A DNA stretch of 45,210 nucleotides from JAENVU01 sp964639075. GTDB lineage: Bacteria > Actinomycetota > Acidimicrobiia > IMCC26256 > JAENVU01. Position numbers and translations under genes: made by a program. Positions 24,715-33,588 of this stretch are shown one piece after another. Each line of letters starts with the position of its first letter. Within the stretch, counting starts at the first letter, position 1. Location of the stretch: assembly GCA_964639075.1 (NCBI GenBank), contig CAZXCB010000002.1, forward strand, positions 1-45,210, read 5' to 3'. Under the pieces are notes generated by a model. That model did not search any database, was not told the origin of the DNA, and saw only the letters and a program-made list of their open reading frames with translations.

Positions 24715-25827
24715 ATGCAGATCCTCTTCGTCTCGAGTATCGCCGCCGGCGGGTCCGGAATGTCCCAGCGTCAGCTGGCGCGGCGGCTCGTCGGGAAGGG
24801 TCACGACGTCGAGATCCTCGCCGCCACCCCGGACAGCGCGGTGGTGCGACCCCTCTACGACCGGCTCGTCGACGCGAGCACGCGGCTGCGCTCGACGCCG
24901 GCCCGCCCGGCGCTCCTGCGGGTCCAACGACGGCTCGGCCGTCGGACCCGGCGGACCGACACGTCGGATCACCCGACACTGCTCGCGGCCGTGCCCGAGA
25001 ACGCGTTCGCGAGGATGGCGCTCCGCCGCCGACCCGATGTCGTCGTGGCGAACAGCATCGATCGGGTCTCGTGGCGGCGCTTGCGCGCGCAGTTGATCCA
25101 GGCGGGGATCCCGAGCGTCCTCTACCTCCGTGAGGCGTCGAGCATCGGTCACCTCACGCTCTCCGCCGCGCCGCCGGATCTCCTGCTGGCGAACGCGGAG
25201 AGCCATGCGACCCGAGCGCGGGCAGCGGGCTTCGAGTGCGAGGTGCTGCCGTCGGTCGTGGAGGTCGACCCCGTCGAGTCGGCGCGCCGAGTCGTCCTGC
25301 TCGTGAACCCGATCGAGATCCTCGGGGGAGATCGCATCTGGGCGGCCGCCGCGGCCCGTCCCGACATCCCGTTCGTGATCCAGGAGTCGGGTCTGCTCGA
25401 CGAGCACTTCCGGGCCGACCTCCTCGATCGCGCGTCCCAGGTGCCCAACGTCGAGGTCCGGCAGTTCTGCGAACGACCCGGTGCGCTGTTCGCGGACTGC
25501 CGCGTGCTGCTCGTCCCCCACCGCGTCGACAACCGCCCGCGCGTGGTGCTCGAGGCACAGGCGAGTGGTATCCCGGTGGTTGCCAGCGCGCAGCCCGGTC
25601 TCATCGAATCGGTGGGGCCGGGCGGTGTCATCGTGGACGACACGGACGATCCGGCTCCGTGGATCTCGGCGATCGGCGGCCTGTGGGACGACCCGGCGCG
25701 CTACGACGCGATCGCCGCGACGGCACGCGAGCACGCGTTGCGACCGGAGGTCGACGCCGAGCAGATCGCGGCGCGCTTCGAGGCACTGCTCGTCGACCTG
25801 GTCGCACGGCGCGGGGTGCGTGCGTGA
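24715..25827 (+). CDS. GT-B (GT4-like) glycosyltransferase
   Basis: 370 residues. The start ILFVSSIAAGGSGMSQRQLA is the classical GT4 N-terminus with the glycine-rich acceptor-domain loop. The C-terminal domain contains VVLLVNPIEILGGDRIW and a divergent E-x7-E region RPRVVLEAQASGIPVVAS, in which the first Glu position of the usual motif appears replaced (DNRPRVVLE). It probably transfers a hexose in polysaccharide assembly. The ATG at 24715 has no strong ribosome-binding site; longer in-frame starts upstream run through non-coding-looking sequence. It ends 14 nt before a convergent GT2-like gene. Confidence 0.86.
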   Translation: MQILFVSSIAAGGSGMSQRQLARRLVGKGHDVEILAATPDSAVVRPLYDRLVDASTRLRSTPARPALLRVQRRLGRRTRRTDTSDHPTLLAAVPENAFARMALRRRPDVVVANSIDRVSWRRLRAQLIQAGIPSVLYLREASSIGHLTLSAAPPDLLLANAESHATRARAAGFECEVLPSVVEVDPVESARRVVLLVNPIEILGGDRIWAAAAARPDIPFVIQESGLLDEHFRADLLDRASQVPNVEVRQFCERPGALFADCRVLLVPHRVDNRPRVVLEAQASGIPVVASAQPGLIESVGPGGVIVDDTDDPAPWISAIGGLWDDPARYDAIAATAREHALRPEVDAEQIAARFEALLVDLVARRGVRA

Positions 25828-25841
25828 GACGCGCGCCCGCT

Positions 25842-26633
25842 CTAGGCCGGCGTGTCGACGAAGCGCGCGACTGCCTCGGTCCAGGCCTCCCGGGCCGCCG
25901 CCCGCTGTGCCGGCGGACCCTGCGCGGAGAACCAGTTGTGGTACACGATCCCTCCGTAGACGGTGCCGATCACGCCCGGGCCCCGGACCTCGGAGGGCAT
26001 CACCAGCCCGACCCGACCCGGCTCACGCATCGAGATGCGCTCGGCGACGTCCCACGACTCGCCGGCCTTGAATTTGCCCGGCTTCCAGGCGGAGCGCATG
26101 AACGAGTGGTGCCGGTCCCGGAAGTCGCGCGTGCGCATCGCCAGCATGCTCGGGTGCGCGAACCCGCGGTGCATGGCGCCGCCGACCACGACGTTGCCGG
26201 CCTCGAGCCGACGCCGGAGCTCGTCGAGCCAGTCCGCTCGAACCGGGAACGCGTCGACGTCGAGGGTGGCGAAGTACTCCGTCCGCACGAGCGAGGCGGC
26301 GATGTCGAGGCCGGGACCGTGTCCGAGGTTGATGGGCAGGAGCACCCGTCGCACCGCGGCGCCTTCGAGGACGCGCCGCGAGTCGTCCTTCGAGGCGTTG
26401 TCCACGATGATCACCTCGACGCCGGGGCTGAAGCGGTCCAGCGCGCGCAGCAGATCGACGAGGAACCCGGCCGTGTTCCAGTTGACCGCGAGCACCGTGA
26501 ACTCGCCCGGGCGCAGGGCGCGCCGCCGGTGGCGGGCGAGGAACCGGACCGTCCACGCCGCGGTGGTACCGATCGCCCGGGTGATCGTGAACTTGCCCCG
26601 CGACACCAGCGACGAGAACCCCGGGCGCGCCAT
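25842..26633 (-). CDS. GT2-like glycosyltransferase (DxDxFP family)
   Basis: 263 residues. After a basic N-terminus comes the GT-A core: FTVLAVNWNTAGFLVDLLRA, IIVDNASKDDSRR, the metal-binding FATLDVDAFPVRADWL, and a C-terminal GTVYGGIVYHNWFS block. It is paralogous to 28283-29272 (VALDVDAFPVSSGWL, GTVFGGFVYHNGAS). It is divergently transcribed from another GT2 gene starting 47 bp away, and this gene pair is duplicated downstream. Substrate unknown. Confidence 0.87.
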   Translation of the reverse strand: MARPGFSSLVSRGKFTITRAIGTTAAWTVRFLARHRRRALRPGEFTVLAVNWNTAGFLVDLLRALDRFSPGVEVIIVDNASKDDSRRVLEGAAVRRVLLPINLGHGPGLDIAASLVRTEYFATLDVDAFPVRADWLDELRRRLEAGNVVVGGAMHRGFAHPSMLAMRTRDFRDRHHSFMRSAWKPGKFKAGESWDVAERISMREPGRVGLVMPSEVRGPGVIGTVYGGIVYHNWFSAQGPPAQRAAAREAWTEAVARFVDTPA

Positions 26634-26680
26634 GGCGGCGCATCGTACTGGTGTGCACCGTCCGGTCGCGACGGCGTCCG

Positions 26681-27541
26681 ATGGAGCTGAGCGTCGTCAT
26701 CGCGGCGCGCGACGCCGCGCCGACCCTCGACGAGCAGCTCTCGGCGCTCGCCGCACAGGTGTGGGACGGAACGTGGGAGGTCGTCGTCGTCGACAACGGG
26801 TCGACCGACGACACGCGCGACATCGTGCGGCGCGCGGCAGAGCGGTGGCCGGCGCTGCGGCTGGTCGAGGCGACCGACGGCGTCGGACCGGCATACGCCC
26901 GCAACGTCGGCGCGCGGGCCGCTGCGGGACGATCGCTCGCGTTCTGCGACGCGGACGACGTCGTCGCACCGGGATGGGTCGCGGCGATGGGCACCGCGCT
27001 ACGGCACGAGGAGCTCACCTGCGGTCCCGTCGACATCGTCACGCTCAACCCTCCGTGGCTCGCGGCATCACGCGGGACGACCGGGACGAGGGCGGCCGCG
27101 GTCTTCGAGGGCCGGTTCCCGTTCGCGAGCTCGTGCAATCTCGGGATCCGCCGCGACCGCTTCCTCGACGCGAACGGCTTCGACGAGGACCTGTTCGCCG
27201 GCGAGGACATCGACCTCTCCATGCGGCTCTTCTGTTCCGGCGTCACCCTCGTGTTCGTGCCCGACGCGCTGGTCCGATACCGGTACCGACCGACGTTGCG
27301 GTCGACCTTCGAGCGCGCCGTGGTCTACGGGCGCGTGCGCCCGCTCATCTCGGAGCGCTGGAGGGCCCGCCGACGCGACGACGCCGTCGCGCGCTGGCGC
27401 GGGGTGCGCAACTACGCGTGGCTGGTTCGTCACGCGCCCCTGCTCGGATCCCGCGCCGGTCGGGCTCGGTGGCTCTGGGTCGCGGGTCAGCTCGTGGGCA
27501 CGCTCGCGGGCTCGCGCCGGGTACGTCGGCTCTACCTCTGA
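26681..27541 (+). CDS. GT2 family glycosyltransferase
   Basis: 286 residues, classical GT2 fold: LSVVIAARDAAPTLDEQL, VVVVDNGSTDDTRD, a YARNVGARAAAG segment, the metal-binding FCDADDVVAPGW, and a later FAGEDIDLSMRLF with the ED catalytic-base region. It ends with a basic C-terminal tail. ATG at 26681 is chosen; an ATG ten codons earlier adds only basic residues. It is very similar to the GT2 at 29364-30245, including the shared WVAAMG and LNPxWLAxSRG segments, so the two are duplicates. Confidence 0.9.
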   Translation: MELSVVIAARDAAPTLDEQLSALAAQVWDGTWEVVVVDNGSTDDTRDIVRRAAERWPALRLVEATDGVGPAYARNVGARAAAGRSLAFCDADDVVAPGWVAAMGTALRHEELTCGPVDIVTLNPPWLAASRGTTGTRAAAVFEGRFPFASSCNLGIRRDRFLDANGFDEDLFAGEDIDLSMRLFCSGVTLVFVPDALVRYRYRPTLRSTFERAVVYGRVRPLISERWRARRRDDAVARWRGVRNYAWLVRHAPLLGSRAGRARWLWVAGQLVGTLAGSRRVRRLYL

Positions 27542-27569
27542 GGCGTCGGGTCGTGGCCGGGCGCGCCGG

Positions 27570-28286
27570 TCAGCCGCGCCGGCCGCCGCGCAGCGAGCGG
27601 CGCAGTCGGCCGAGGGTGCCGCGGATCGTGCGTCGCGCGGCCTGGATGCGCAGCGCCGCGGGACGATGGAAGCGCTGCTCGGTCCACTCCTCGTCGAGCG
27701 AACCGTGGCCGATGCGCTTGAACGCGACCCACTGCGACCCGACGTGGAGTCGCTCCCACCGGGGGTCGTGCTCGAGGTACCGGCGGAGCTCGTAGGGCGC
27801 GGCCAACTGCGTGTCGTCGACGATGAGGATCCCGCCGTCGATCAGGTGCGCGGCCGCGTAGTACCAGTCGAGCTGGGGGAACGGGAATCCGTGGCAGCCG
27901 TCGACCATCACGAGGTCGAGTGGACCGGGATCGAGCGTGGGGAGCACCTGGCTGGACGACCCCGCGCGGAGCGTCACCGCATCGAGGCCGACGTCGTGTC
28001 GGCCGCACCAGGTGCGCACCGCCTCGCCCTCGCTCGCGTGGAGGAACACAGCGGTGTGGTGAGCGCCGGCGGCTGCGAACACGATCGTCGTCGCGCCGCA
28101 GCCGGTTTCGAGCGAGCGTGTGCCCGGACGTACGCGCTCGCCGATGAACTCGAGGCAGTCGTGTGCCGCGGCCCAGACACCCGTCGGCGCGCCGTCGTGC
28201 ACCGGCGGCGGGTCGAGGTCGAGGTCGGCGATGACGTCGGCGATCGGACGCCGCGCGGCATCGGTGGACGGTTCGGTCTCGTTCAT
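27570..28286 (-). CDS. Class I SAM-dependent methyltransferase
   Basis: 238 residues. The SAM-binding motif I is SLETGCGATTIVFAAAG, with an acidic partner further on; motif-II-like DLVMVDGCHGFPFPQLDWYY and ILIVDDTQLA segments follow, resembling the Methyltransf_24-type enzymes often found in surface-glycan clusters. It probably O-methylates a sugar or a lipid-linked intermediate. ATG at 28286 overlaps the stop of the upstream GT2-like gene by 4 nt, so both are co-translated. The C-terminal ~30 residues are strongly basic. Confidence 0.85.
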   Translation of the reverse strand: MNETEPSTDAARRPIADVIADLDLDPPPVHDGAPTGVWAAAHDCLEFIGERVRPGTRSLETGCGATTIVFAAAGAHHTAVFLHASEGEAVRTWCGRHDVGLDAVTLRAGSSSQVLPTLDPGPLDLVMVDGCHGFPFPQLDWYYAAAHLIDGGILIVDDTQLAAPYELRRYLEHDPRWERLHVGSQWVAFKRIGHGSLDEEWTEQRFHRPAALRIQAARRTIRGTLGRLRRSLRGGRRG

Positions 28287-29272
28287 GCGCTCATCCCGTC
28301 CGACGAGCCGGAGGTGGGCCGGTCGTCGAGGAACTCCGCGATCGCCTCGGCCCACGCGTGCTCGACATCGCTCGGCGTGAGGCCTTCGACCGCGATGTCG
28401 GATCGCAGCCGCGTCGACGCGCCGTTGTGGTACACGAACCCGCCGAAGACCGTCCCGAGTTGGAGTGGACCGCGCACGCGGGTGCGCGGGAACGGGTGGA
28501 CCCGTGCCAGGCCCTCGCGGCGCGTGATGCTCTCACCGGTGTCCCACTCGCCGCGCCCGAGACGCTCCGGGTCCCACGTGCCGACGTGGGGCGTGAACGT
28601 GTGCCGCCGACGCGCGAAGTACTCCGTGCGCATCGCGAGGCAGCACGGATGGATGTAGCCGCGGAGCGCCTGTGCGCCGGCGACGAGCTTGCCGTCGCGG
28701 AGCGGCTGGAGCAGCGTCGTGAGCCAGCCGGAGCTCACCGGGAACGCGTCGACGTCGAGCGCCACCACGTACTCGGTCCCCGCGCGCAGGAAGGCGAGGT
28801 CCATCGCCGGGCCGTGGAAGACGTTCCGGGGCAGCAGGACCGTGCGGAGCCGGCCGGCGCGTCGCTGGCGGCGCAGCCACGCTCGGCTGCCGTCGCTGGA
28901 CCCGTTGTCCACGACGAGGATCTCGAGCCGCCCCTCCGGCGGCGGGCCGAACCGCTCGAGCGCGCGCACGACCACGCGGAGCAGATCGAGCGAGTTCCAG
29001 TTGACGATCGCGACGGTGACGCCGCGCCGGAGACCGAAGGCGGGGAGCGGCGAGCGCGCCTGGAGGAGCACGCGGATGCGGAGCACCCGGAAGAGGAGGT
29101 TGAGCGGACGGTTCAGCGCCATGTCGTCGAGCGCCGACGCGCGCCAGGGCGGCGTGAAGTCCTCGAGGCGCGGCCCACGGAACCGTTCGGCGCGGCGCTG
29201 GATGGCCGACCAGATGACCGACGCCTGCGAGGAGACTGAGGGCAACTCGGTCCTCGGCACGGGCGCCATCAT
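28283..29272 (-). CDS. GT2-like glycosyltransferase (DxDxFP family)
   Basis: 329 residues from an ATG at 29272 (a second ATG follows immediately). It has a ~75-residue N-terminal extension, then the GT-A core VTVAIVNWNSLDLLR, ILVVDNGSSDGSRAWL, the metal motif VALDVDAFPVSSGWL, and the C-terminal GTVFGGFVYHNGAS block. Paralog of 25842-26633. It is divergent from the GT2 at 29364 with only ~90 bp between the start codons, the same arrangement as the other copy of this gene pair. Confidence 0.87.
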   Translation of the reverse strand: MMAPVPRTELPSVSSQASVIWSAIQRRAERFRGPRLEDFTPPWRASALDDMALNRPLNLLFRVLRIRVLLQARSPLPAFGLRRGVTVAIVNWNSLDLLRVVVRALERFGPPPEGRLEILVVDNGSSDGSRAWLRRQRRAGRLRTVLLPRNVFHGPAMDLAFLRAGTEYVVALDVDAFPVSSGWLTTLLQPLRDGKLVAGAQALRGYIHPCCLAMRTEYFARRRHTFTPHVGTWDPERLGRGEWDTGESITRREGLARVHPFPRTRVRGPLQLGTVFGGFVYHNGASTRLRSDIAVEGLTPSDVEHAWAEAIAEFLDDRPTSGSSDGMSA

Positions 29273-29349
29273 ACGTGGCAGGGATCTGCGCTCGACGCGG
29301 CCCGTATCGGCGCTCGGAACGGGCGGACCGAGCGCCGGCACCGGACGGA

Positions 29350-29355
29350 TACGCT
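29350..29355 (+). promoter_or_regulatory. Candidate -10 element of a leaderless GT2 transcript
   Basis: TACGCT lies 8 nt upstream of the GTG at 29364, and no Shine-Dalgarno sequence is present in between. This spacing would put transcription start at or next to the start codon, a leaderless arrangement common in actinobacteria. No convincing -35 element is seen. Confidence 0.35.
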
Positions 29356-29363
29356 CCGCGGCC

Positions 29364-30245
29364 GTGACCGAGCCGGCCGGAACCTGCGATCTCTCCGTCG
29401 TGATCCCGGCGCGCGACGAAGCGGAGACGATCGCCGACCAACTCGACGCGCTGGCGCGCCAGGAGTGGGACGGCTCGTGGGAGATCGTCGTCGTCGACAA
29501 CGGCTCCACCGACGACACACCGGGGATCGTCGAGCGGGCCGGTGACGACGACCCGCGGATCCGGCTGGTCGCGGCCACCGAGCGCGCCGGGCTCAACTAC
29601 GCACGCAACGTCGGCATCGCCGCGTCGCGCGGTCGCAGCTTCGTCCTGTGCGACGCCGACGACCTCGTCGCGCCGGGCTGGGTGGCGGCGATGGGCGACG
29701 CGCTGGCGGCGCATCCCCTCGTGACCGGTGCCCTGGAGCTGGATCTGCTCAACCCCCGGTGGCTCGCCGACTCGCGCGGCCGGGGCGACGAACGGGGACT
29801 CCCCACCTTCCACGGCATCTTCCCGACCGTCCACGGCAACAACATGGGCATGCAGCGCGCCGTCTGGGAGCAGCTCGGCCGCTTCGACGAGGACGTGATC
29901 ATCGGCTCCGACGACGTGGAGCTGTCGATGCGGGCATGGTCGTGCGGCGTGCCGGTCACGTTCGTTCCCGGTGCGGTGGTGCATTACCGCTACCGCTCCG
30001 AGCCGGGAGCGCTGTGGCGGCAGGGTCGGAACTACGGCCGCTCCCGACCGCTCGTGGTCCGGCGTCTGCGCGAGCGCGGCCTGACGTGTCCGAGCCGCAT
30101 CGCGGGCTGGCGTTCGTGGGCGTGGCTCGTCGCCCACGCCCCGGACCTGCGGCGACCGGAGGGCCGAGCCGCGTGGGTGTGGGTCGCCGCGAACCGCATC
30201 GGTCACGTCGAGGGATCCGTGCGGTACCGCAGCGTGTTCCTGTGA
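29364..30245 (+). CDS. GT2 family glycosyltransferase
   Basis: 293 residues starting at GTG 29364. Core motifs: LSVVIPARDEAETIADQL, IVVVDNGSTDDTPG, YARNVGIAASRG, the metal-binding LCDADDLVAPGW, and the GSDDVELSMRAW region. It is a close paralog of the GT2 at 26681-27541, sharing the VDNGSTDDT, WVAAMG and LNPxWLAxSRG segments. Its stop lies 11 nt from the convergent GT4 gene. Confidence 0.9.
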   Translation: MTEPAGTCDLSVVIPARDEAETIADQLDALARQEWDGSWEIVVVDNGSTDDTPGIVERAGDDDPRIRLVAATERAGLNYARNVGIAASRGRSFVLCDADDLVAPGWVAAMGDALAAHPLVTGALELDLLNPRWLADSRGRGDERGLPTFHGIFPTVHGNNMGMQRAVWEQLGRFDEDVIIGSDDVELSMRAWSCGVPVTFVPGAVVHYRYRSEPGALWRQGRNYGRSRPLVVRRLRERGLTCPSRIAGWRSWAWLVAHAPDLRRPEGRAAWVWVAANRIGHVEGSVRYRSVFL

Positions 30246-30256
30246 CCGCTGCGGGG

Positions 30257-31390
30257 TCAGCGGCGGGGGCGACCGCGGGCGTCAGCCGCCGACGAGTAGA
30301 CCGCTCGGAGCGCGGCTCCGACGCGTGCCGGTGACTGATCGATCGCGACCGCGCGCGCGCCGTCCGACGCGCGCTGCCACGCTTCCGCATCACGCAGCGC
30401 CGAGGTGATCGCCGCGGCGAGCGCGTCCACCGAGCCGGCCGGGACCGACCACCCGGCCCCGGTGCGAGCGACCGACGCGGGCAACGCCCCGACGTCGGTG
30501 ACGACGGCGGGGAGGTGGCTCCCGAACGCATCGTGCAGCACGCCGCTCTGCGAGCTGAAGGCCGTGTAGGGAAGGACGGCGAGGTCGGCGTCGCGGAACA
30601 GCTCCACCTTGCGTGCCGGTGTGATCCACTCGATCTCGGCGTCGAGGTGGGGCAGTCGCTTCGCGGCGGTCTCCACCGCGGCCTCGAGGTCCGCGTCGCC
30701 CCGGCCCGCGATGCGGAAGCGGATGCCTGCGTCCGGGCCGATCTGCTCGATCGCGGCCAGCAGCTCGGGGATGCCCTTGTTGCGCCGCAGCGTCCCGAAG
30801 CACAGGACCGTCGGCATGGCCGAGAGCGTCCTCCGGTCGTCGGCGTCGCGCAGTGGCGATACCCAGTGCGGGACCACATCGATGCGCGACATCGGGATCG
30901 CGAACCGGTCGCGCAGCTCGGCACCGACGTCCTCGTGGTGGACCACGATGGTGCCGCAGGCCGCGTACAGCGCGGCGAGGAGTCGATGCTGCACCGGCGC
31001 CGGCAGGCGCGGCTGGTGCGGGAGCACGTCGTGCACCGTCGTCACCAGCGGCACCCGCCGGGCGAGCCGACGGAGCTCGACGATGTCGGTGTACTGGTTG
31101 AGGAAGGCGACGTGGGCGACGTCGAAGCCCCCGCTCCGCACCGCCGCGCGCCGGGCGCGTGACCGCGCCAGGTAGGTCCGGGTGCGGGACGCGAGCCAGC
31201 GCGGCGACCCTTCCGACCTCGGCGCGACGTCCGGCAGATCGGCGCGGATCGTCACCTGCGGCGTGGACGCGCGCGGCGCGCCCGGACGGTCGATCGCGTG
31301 CACGGTCAGCGTGTCGCCGGGGCCGGGAGTGGCACGCGCGAGCTCGATGTCCTCCTCGCGTGCGAACGGCCAGTACCAGTAGATCCGCAT
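30257..31390 (-). CDS. GT-B (GT4-like) glycosyltransferase
   Basis: 377 residues. N-terminus IYWYWPFAREEDIELA is unusual for GT4, but the acceptor domain has TTVHDVLPHQPR and a HHEDVGAELRDRF segment. The donor domain starts VLCFGTLRRNKGIPELLAA and carries SSQSGVLHDAFGSHLPAVVTD where the E-x7-E motif normally sits; the first Glu appears replaced. Such variants occur in rhamnosyl- and mannosyl-type GT4 enzymes. Monocistronic on the minus strand, divergent from the sulfotransferase at 31500. ATG at 31390 is chosen over a far upstream start in non-coding sequence. Confidence 0.85.
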   Translation of the reverse strand: MRIYWYWPFAREEDIELARATPGPGDTLTVHAIDRPGAPRASTPQVTIRADLPDVAPRSEGSPRWLASRTRTYLARSRARRAAVRSGGFDVAHVAFLNQYTDIVELRRLARRVPLVTTVHDVLPHQPRLPAPVQHRLLAALYAACGTIVVHHEDVGAELRDRFAIPMSRIDVVPHWVSPLRDADDRRTLSAMPTVLCFGTLRRNKGIPELLAAIEQIGPDAGIRFRIAGRGDADLEAAVETAAKRLPHLDAEIEWITPARKVELFRDADLAVLPYTAFSSQSGVLHDAFGSHLPAVVTDVGALPASVARTGAGWSVPAGSVDALAAAITSALRDAEAWQRASDGARAVAIDQSPARVGAALRAVYSSAADARGRPRR

Positions 31391-31486
31391 CGGCTCCGTC
31401 TCGTCGGTCCTCCGCGTCCTGGTCCGCGCGGTGTGGTGACGCGGCGCGGAGCGTACCGGCGGGTGAACCGGCGGATCGGGTCCCGG

Positions 31487-31492
31487 TATCCT
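31487..31492 (+). promoter_or_regulatory. Candidate -10 element of a leaderless sulfotransferase transcript
   Basis: TATCCT ends 7 nt before the ATG at 31500, with no ribosome-binding site between. This fits a leaderless mRNA starting at the ATG and argues against the in-frame GTG at 31494. Confidence 0.4.
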
Positions 31493-31499
31493 GGTGCCG

Positions 31500-32441
31500 A
31501 TGGCCCCGATCCTGCTCGCCGGCGTGCCGCGGTCGGGGACCTCGTGGACGGGTCGGGCGCTCGGCCTCACGCTCGGCACCCGCTACGTCGACGAGCCCGA
31601 CGGCTTCCGGGACGCCTTCGCCTTCAAGGTGATGATGGAGCTCGGCGAGAACGCGCAGCTCGAGCCCGGCGCGGCCGCGCCCGACTATCGCCGGCTCTGG
31701 GCCGGTGCCTTCGCCGGCGGGCAACGCGCGCCCGGGGCCCGAGCGCGCTTCGGCGAGTGGACGTACCACCGGGCGGGGACCCCGGCCCGCCAGCATGCCC
31801 GCGCCGGGGGTGAGCCGTCCCGCTGGCTGCGGGCGGCGTTGGCGAACGCCGCACCGCCGGTGGCCGATCCGCATGCCCGCAACGTGCTCGTGAAGTCGGT
31901 GCAGTGCGCGCTGGCCGTCGAGTGGCTCGCGCACGAGTTCGCACCGTCGGTGGTGGTGCTGTTCCGGCACCCGCTGAACACGATCGCGAGCTGGCGCGAG
32001 ATGGGCTTCGTCGCCTCCGAGACGAGAAACCCGCGGGAGCACGAGGTCCTGACCGCGTTCGCGGCCGCGCGCTGGGGCGTGGAACCACCACCGGCCGATG
32101 CACCGGCGATGGCCCACCACGCGTTCGAGTTCGGGGTGTTGACGAACGCGCTCGTCGACGCGGCCGCCGCACACCCGGAGTGGATCATCGCCCGGCACGA
32201 GGACCTGTGCGTCGACGCGCCGGCGCGCCTGCGCGCGCTCGCCGAGCAGCTCGGCCTCACGTGGACCGACGCCGCCGAGCGCTTCCTCCGCGACTCGGAT
32301 CGTGCCGGCGTCGGGTTCGCCACCACGCGCGTCACGAGCGACCAACCGGATCGATGGCGCGAGCGTCTCAGCGTCGAGGACGTCGATGCGATCCGCGGCG
32401 TCCTGCGAACCTTCCCGGACCGCGCGCTGGCGGACAGCTGA
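31500..32441 (+). CDS. Sulfotransferase-like P-loop protein
   Basis: 313 residues. The N-terminal ILLAGVPRSGTSWTGRAL is the PAPS-binding 5'-phosphosulfate loop. VVVLFRHPLNTIASWREMG matches the 3'-phosphate-binding segment of carbohydrate sulfotransferases, and NVLVKSVQCALAVEWLA lies between. It would transfer sulfate to a sugar hydroxyl. The ATG at 31500 is preferred to the GTG two codons earlier because of the -10-like TATCCT upstream. It is followed 4 nt later by a GT4 gene and is presumably co-transcribed with it and the GNAT gene after it. Confidence 0.86.
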   Translation: MAPILLAGVPRSGTSWTGRALGLTLGTRYVDEPDGFRDAFAFKVMMELGENAQLEPGAAAPDYRRLWAGAFAGGQRAPGARARFGEWTYHRAGTPARQHARAGGEPSRWLRAALANAAPPVADPHARNVLVKSVQCALAVEWLAHEFAPSVVVLFRHPLNTIASWREMGFVASETRNPREHEVLTAFAAARWGVEPPPADAPAMAHHAFEFGVLTNALVDAAAAHPEWIIARHEDLCVDAPARLRALAEQLGLTWTDAAERFLRDSDRAGVGFATTRVTSDQPDRWRERLSVEDVDAIRGVLRTFPDRALADS

Positions 32442-32445
32442 GCGC

Positions 32446-33588
32446 GTGACCGACGCGCGGACGCATCCGATCCGGGTGCTGTGGCTGGTGAAGGGGCTCG
32501 GCCCCGGCGGTGCGGAGCGGCTGCTGGTCGCGGCCGCCGCGCACCGCGACCGAGCGCGGTTCGCGGTGACGTGCGCCTACCTGCTGCCCTGGAAGCAACA
32601 GCTCGTGCCCGAGCTCGAGGCGCTCGGCGTCCCGACGTTGGGCCTCGACGTGCGGGACGAGCGCGACGTGCGATGGGCGGTGCGGCTCCGCCGGCGGCTC
32701 GCCGCCGAGCCCGTCGACGTGCTGCACGCCCACTCCCCGTACCCGGCCGGCATCGCCCGTCTCGTCACGCGCACCCTGCCGCGGCGGATCCGGCCCCCGA
32801 CCGTGTACACGCTGCACAACACGTGGACGAGCTTCGCCACCCCCACCCGAGTGCTCAACGGCTGGACGATGGGCCGGGATGCGGCCGATTTCGCGGTGTC
32901 CGACGTCGTGCGCGACACCCTGCCCGAGCGGCTGCGGGCGCGGACCGAGGTGGTCGTCCACGGCGTGGACCTCGATGCAGTGCGCGCGCACGCCGATCGT
33001 GAGGGTGCCCGCGCCGAGCTGGGGATCGGCTCGGACGAGATCGTGTTCGGCACCGTGGCGAACTTCCGGGCCCAGAAGGACTACCCCAACCTCCTCGCGG
33101 CCGCCGGGGTGCTGCGCGACCGGGGCGCGCGCGTGCGGATCGTCGCCGTCGGCCAGGGTCCGCTCGAGGCCGAGATGCGCGCCGAGCACGCGCGACTCGG
33201 CCTCGAAGGGCGCGTGGACCTGCTCGGCGAGCGGCCCGATGCGGTACGGGTGATGAGCGCGTGCGACGGCTTCGTGCTCGCCTCCAACAACGAGGGGCTG
33301 CCGGTCGCGGTGATGGAAGCACTCGCGCTCGGTCTCCCGGTGGTCGGGACCGCGGTGGGAGGCATGGCGGAGGCGGTCGACGTGACGAACGGCGTGCTGG
33401 TGCCGGCACGTGACCCCGAGGCGCTCGCCGATGCGATCGAGACGCTCGCCGCGGACCCGGCGCGGCGCGCCGAGCTGGCCGCGGGCGCGCGCCGGTCGTC
33501 GACCCGCTTCGACATCGCCCGGTCGGTCGAGCGGATCGAGGCCGTGTACGCGCAGGTCGCGCGTCGAGACGACCGAGCGCAGCGTTGA
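32446..33588 (+). CDS. GT4 family glycosyltransferase
   Basis: 380 residues, a textbook GT-B enzyme: IRVLWLVKGLGPGGAERLLV at the N-terminus, LHAHSPYPAGIARLV in the acceptor domain, VFGTVANFRAQKDYPNLLAA at the start of the donor domain, and the E-x7-E motif in NNEGLPVAVMEALALGLP with TAVGGMAE after it. Retaining transferase for a nucleotide-activated hexose or amino sugar. GTG start at 32446, 4 nt after the sulfotransferase stop, and a TTGA overlap with the following GNAT gene. Confidence 0.93.
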   Translation: MTDARTHPIRVLWLVKGLGPGGAERLLVAAAAHRDRARFAVTCAYLLPWKQQLVPELEALGVPTLGLDVRDERDVRWAVRLRRRLAAEPVDVLHAHSPYPAGIARLVTRTLPRRIRPPTVYTLHNTWTSFATPTRVLNGWTMGRDAADFAVSDVVRDTLPERLRARTEVVVHGVDLDAVRAHADREGARAELGIGSDEIVFGTVANFRAQKDYPNLLAAAGVLRDRGARVRIVAVGQGPLEAEMRAEHARLGLEGRVDLLGERPDAVRVMSACDGFVLASNNEGLPVAVMEALALGLPVVGTAVGGMAEAVDVTNGVLVPARDPEALADAIETLAADPARRAELAAGARRSSTRFDIARSVERIEAVYAQVARRDDRAQR

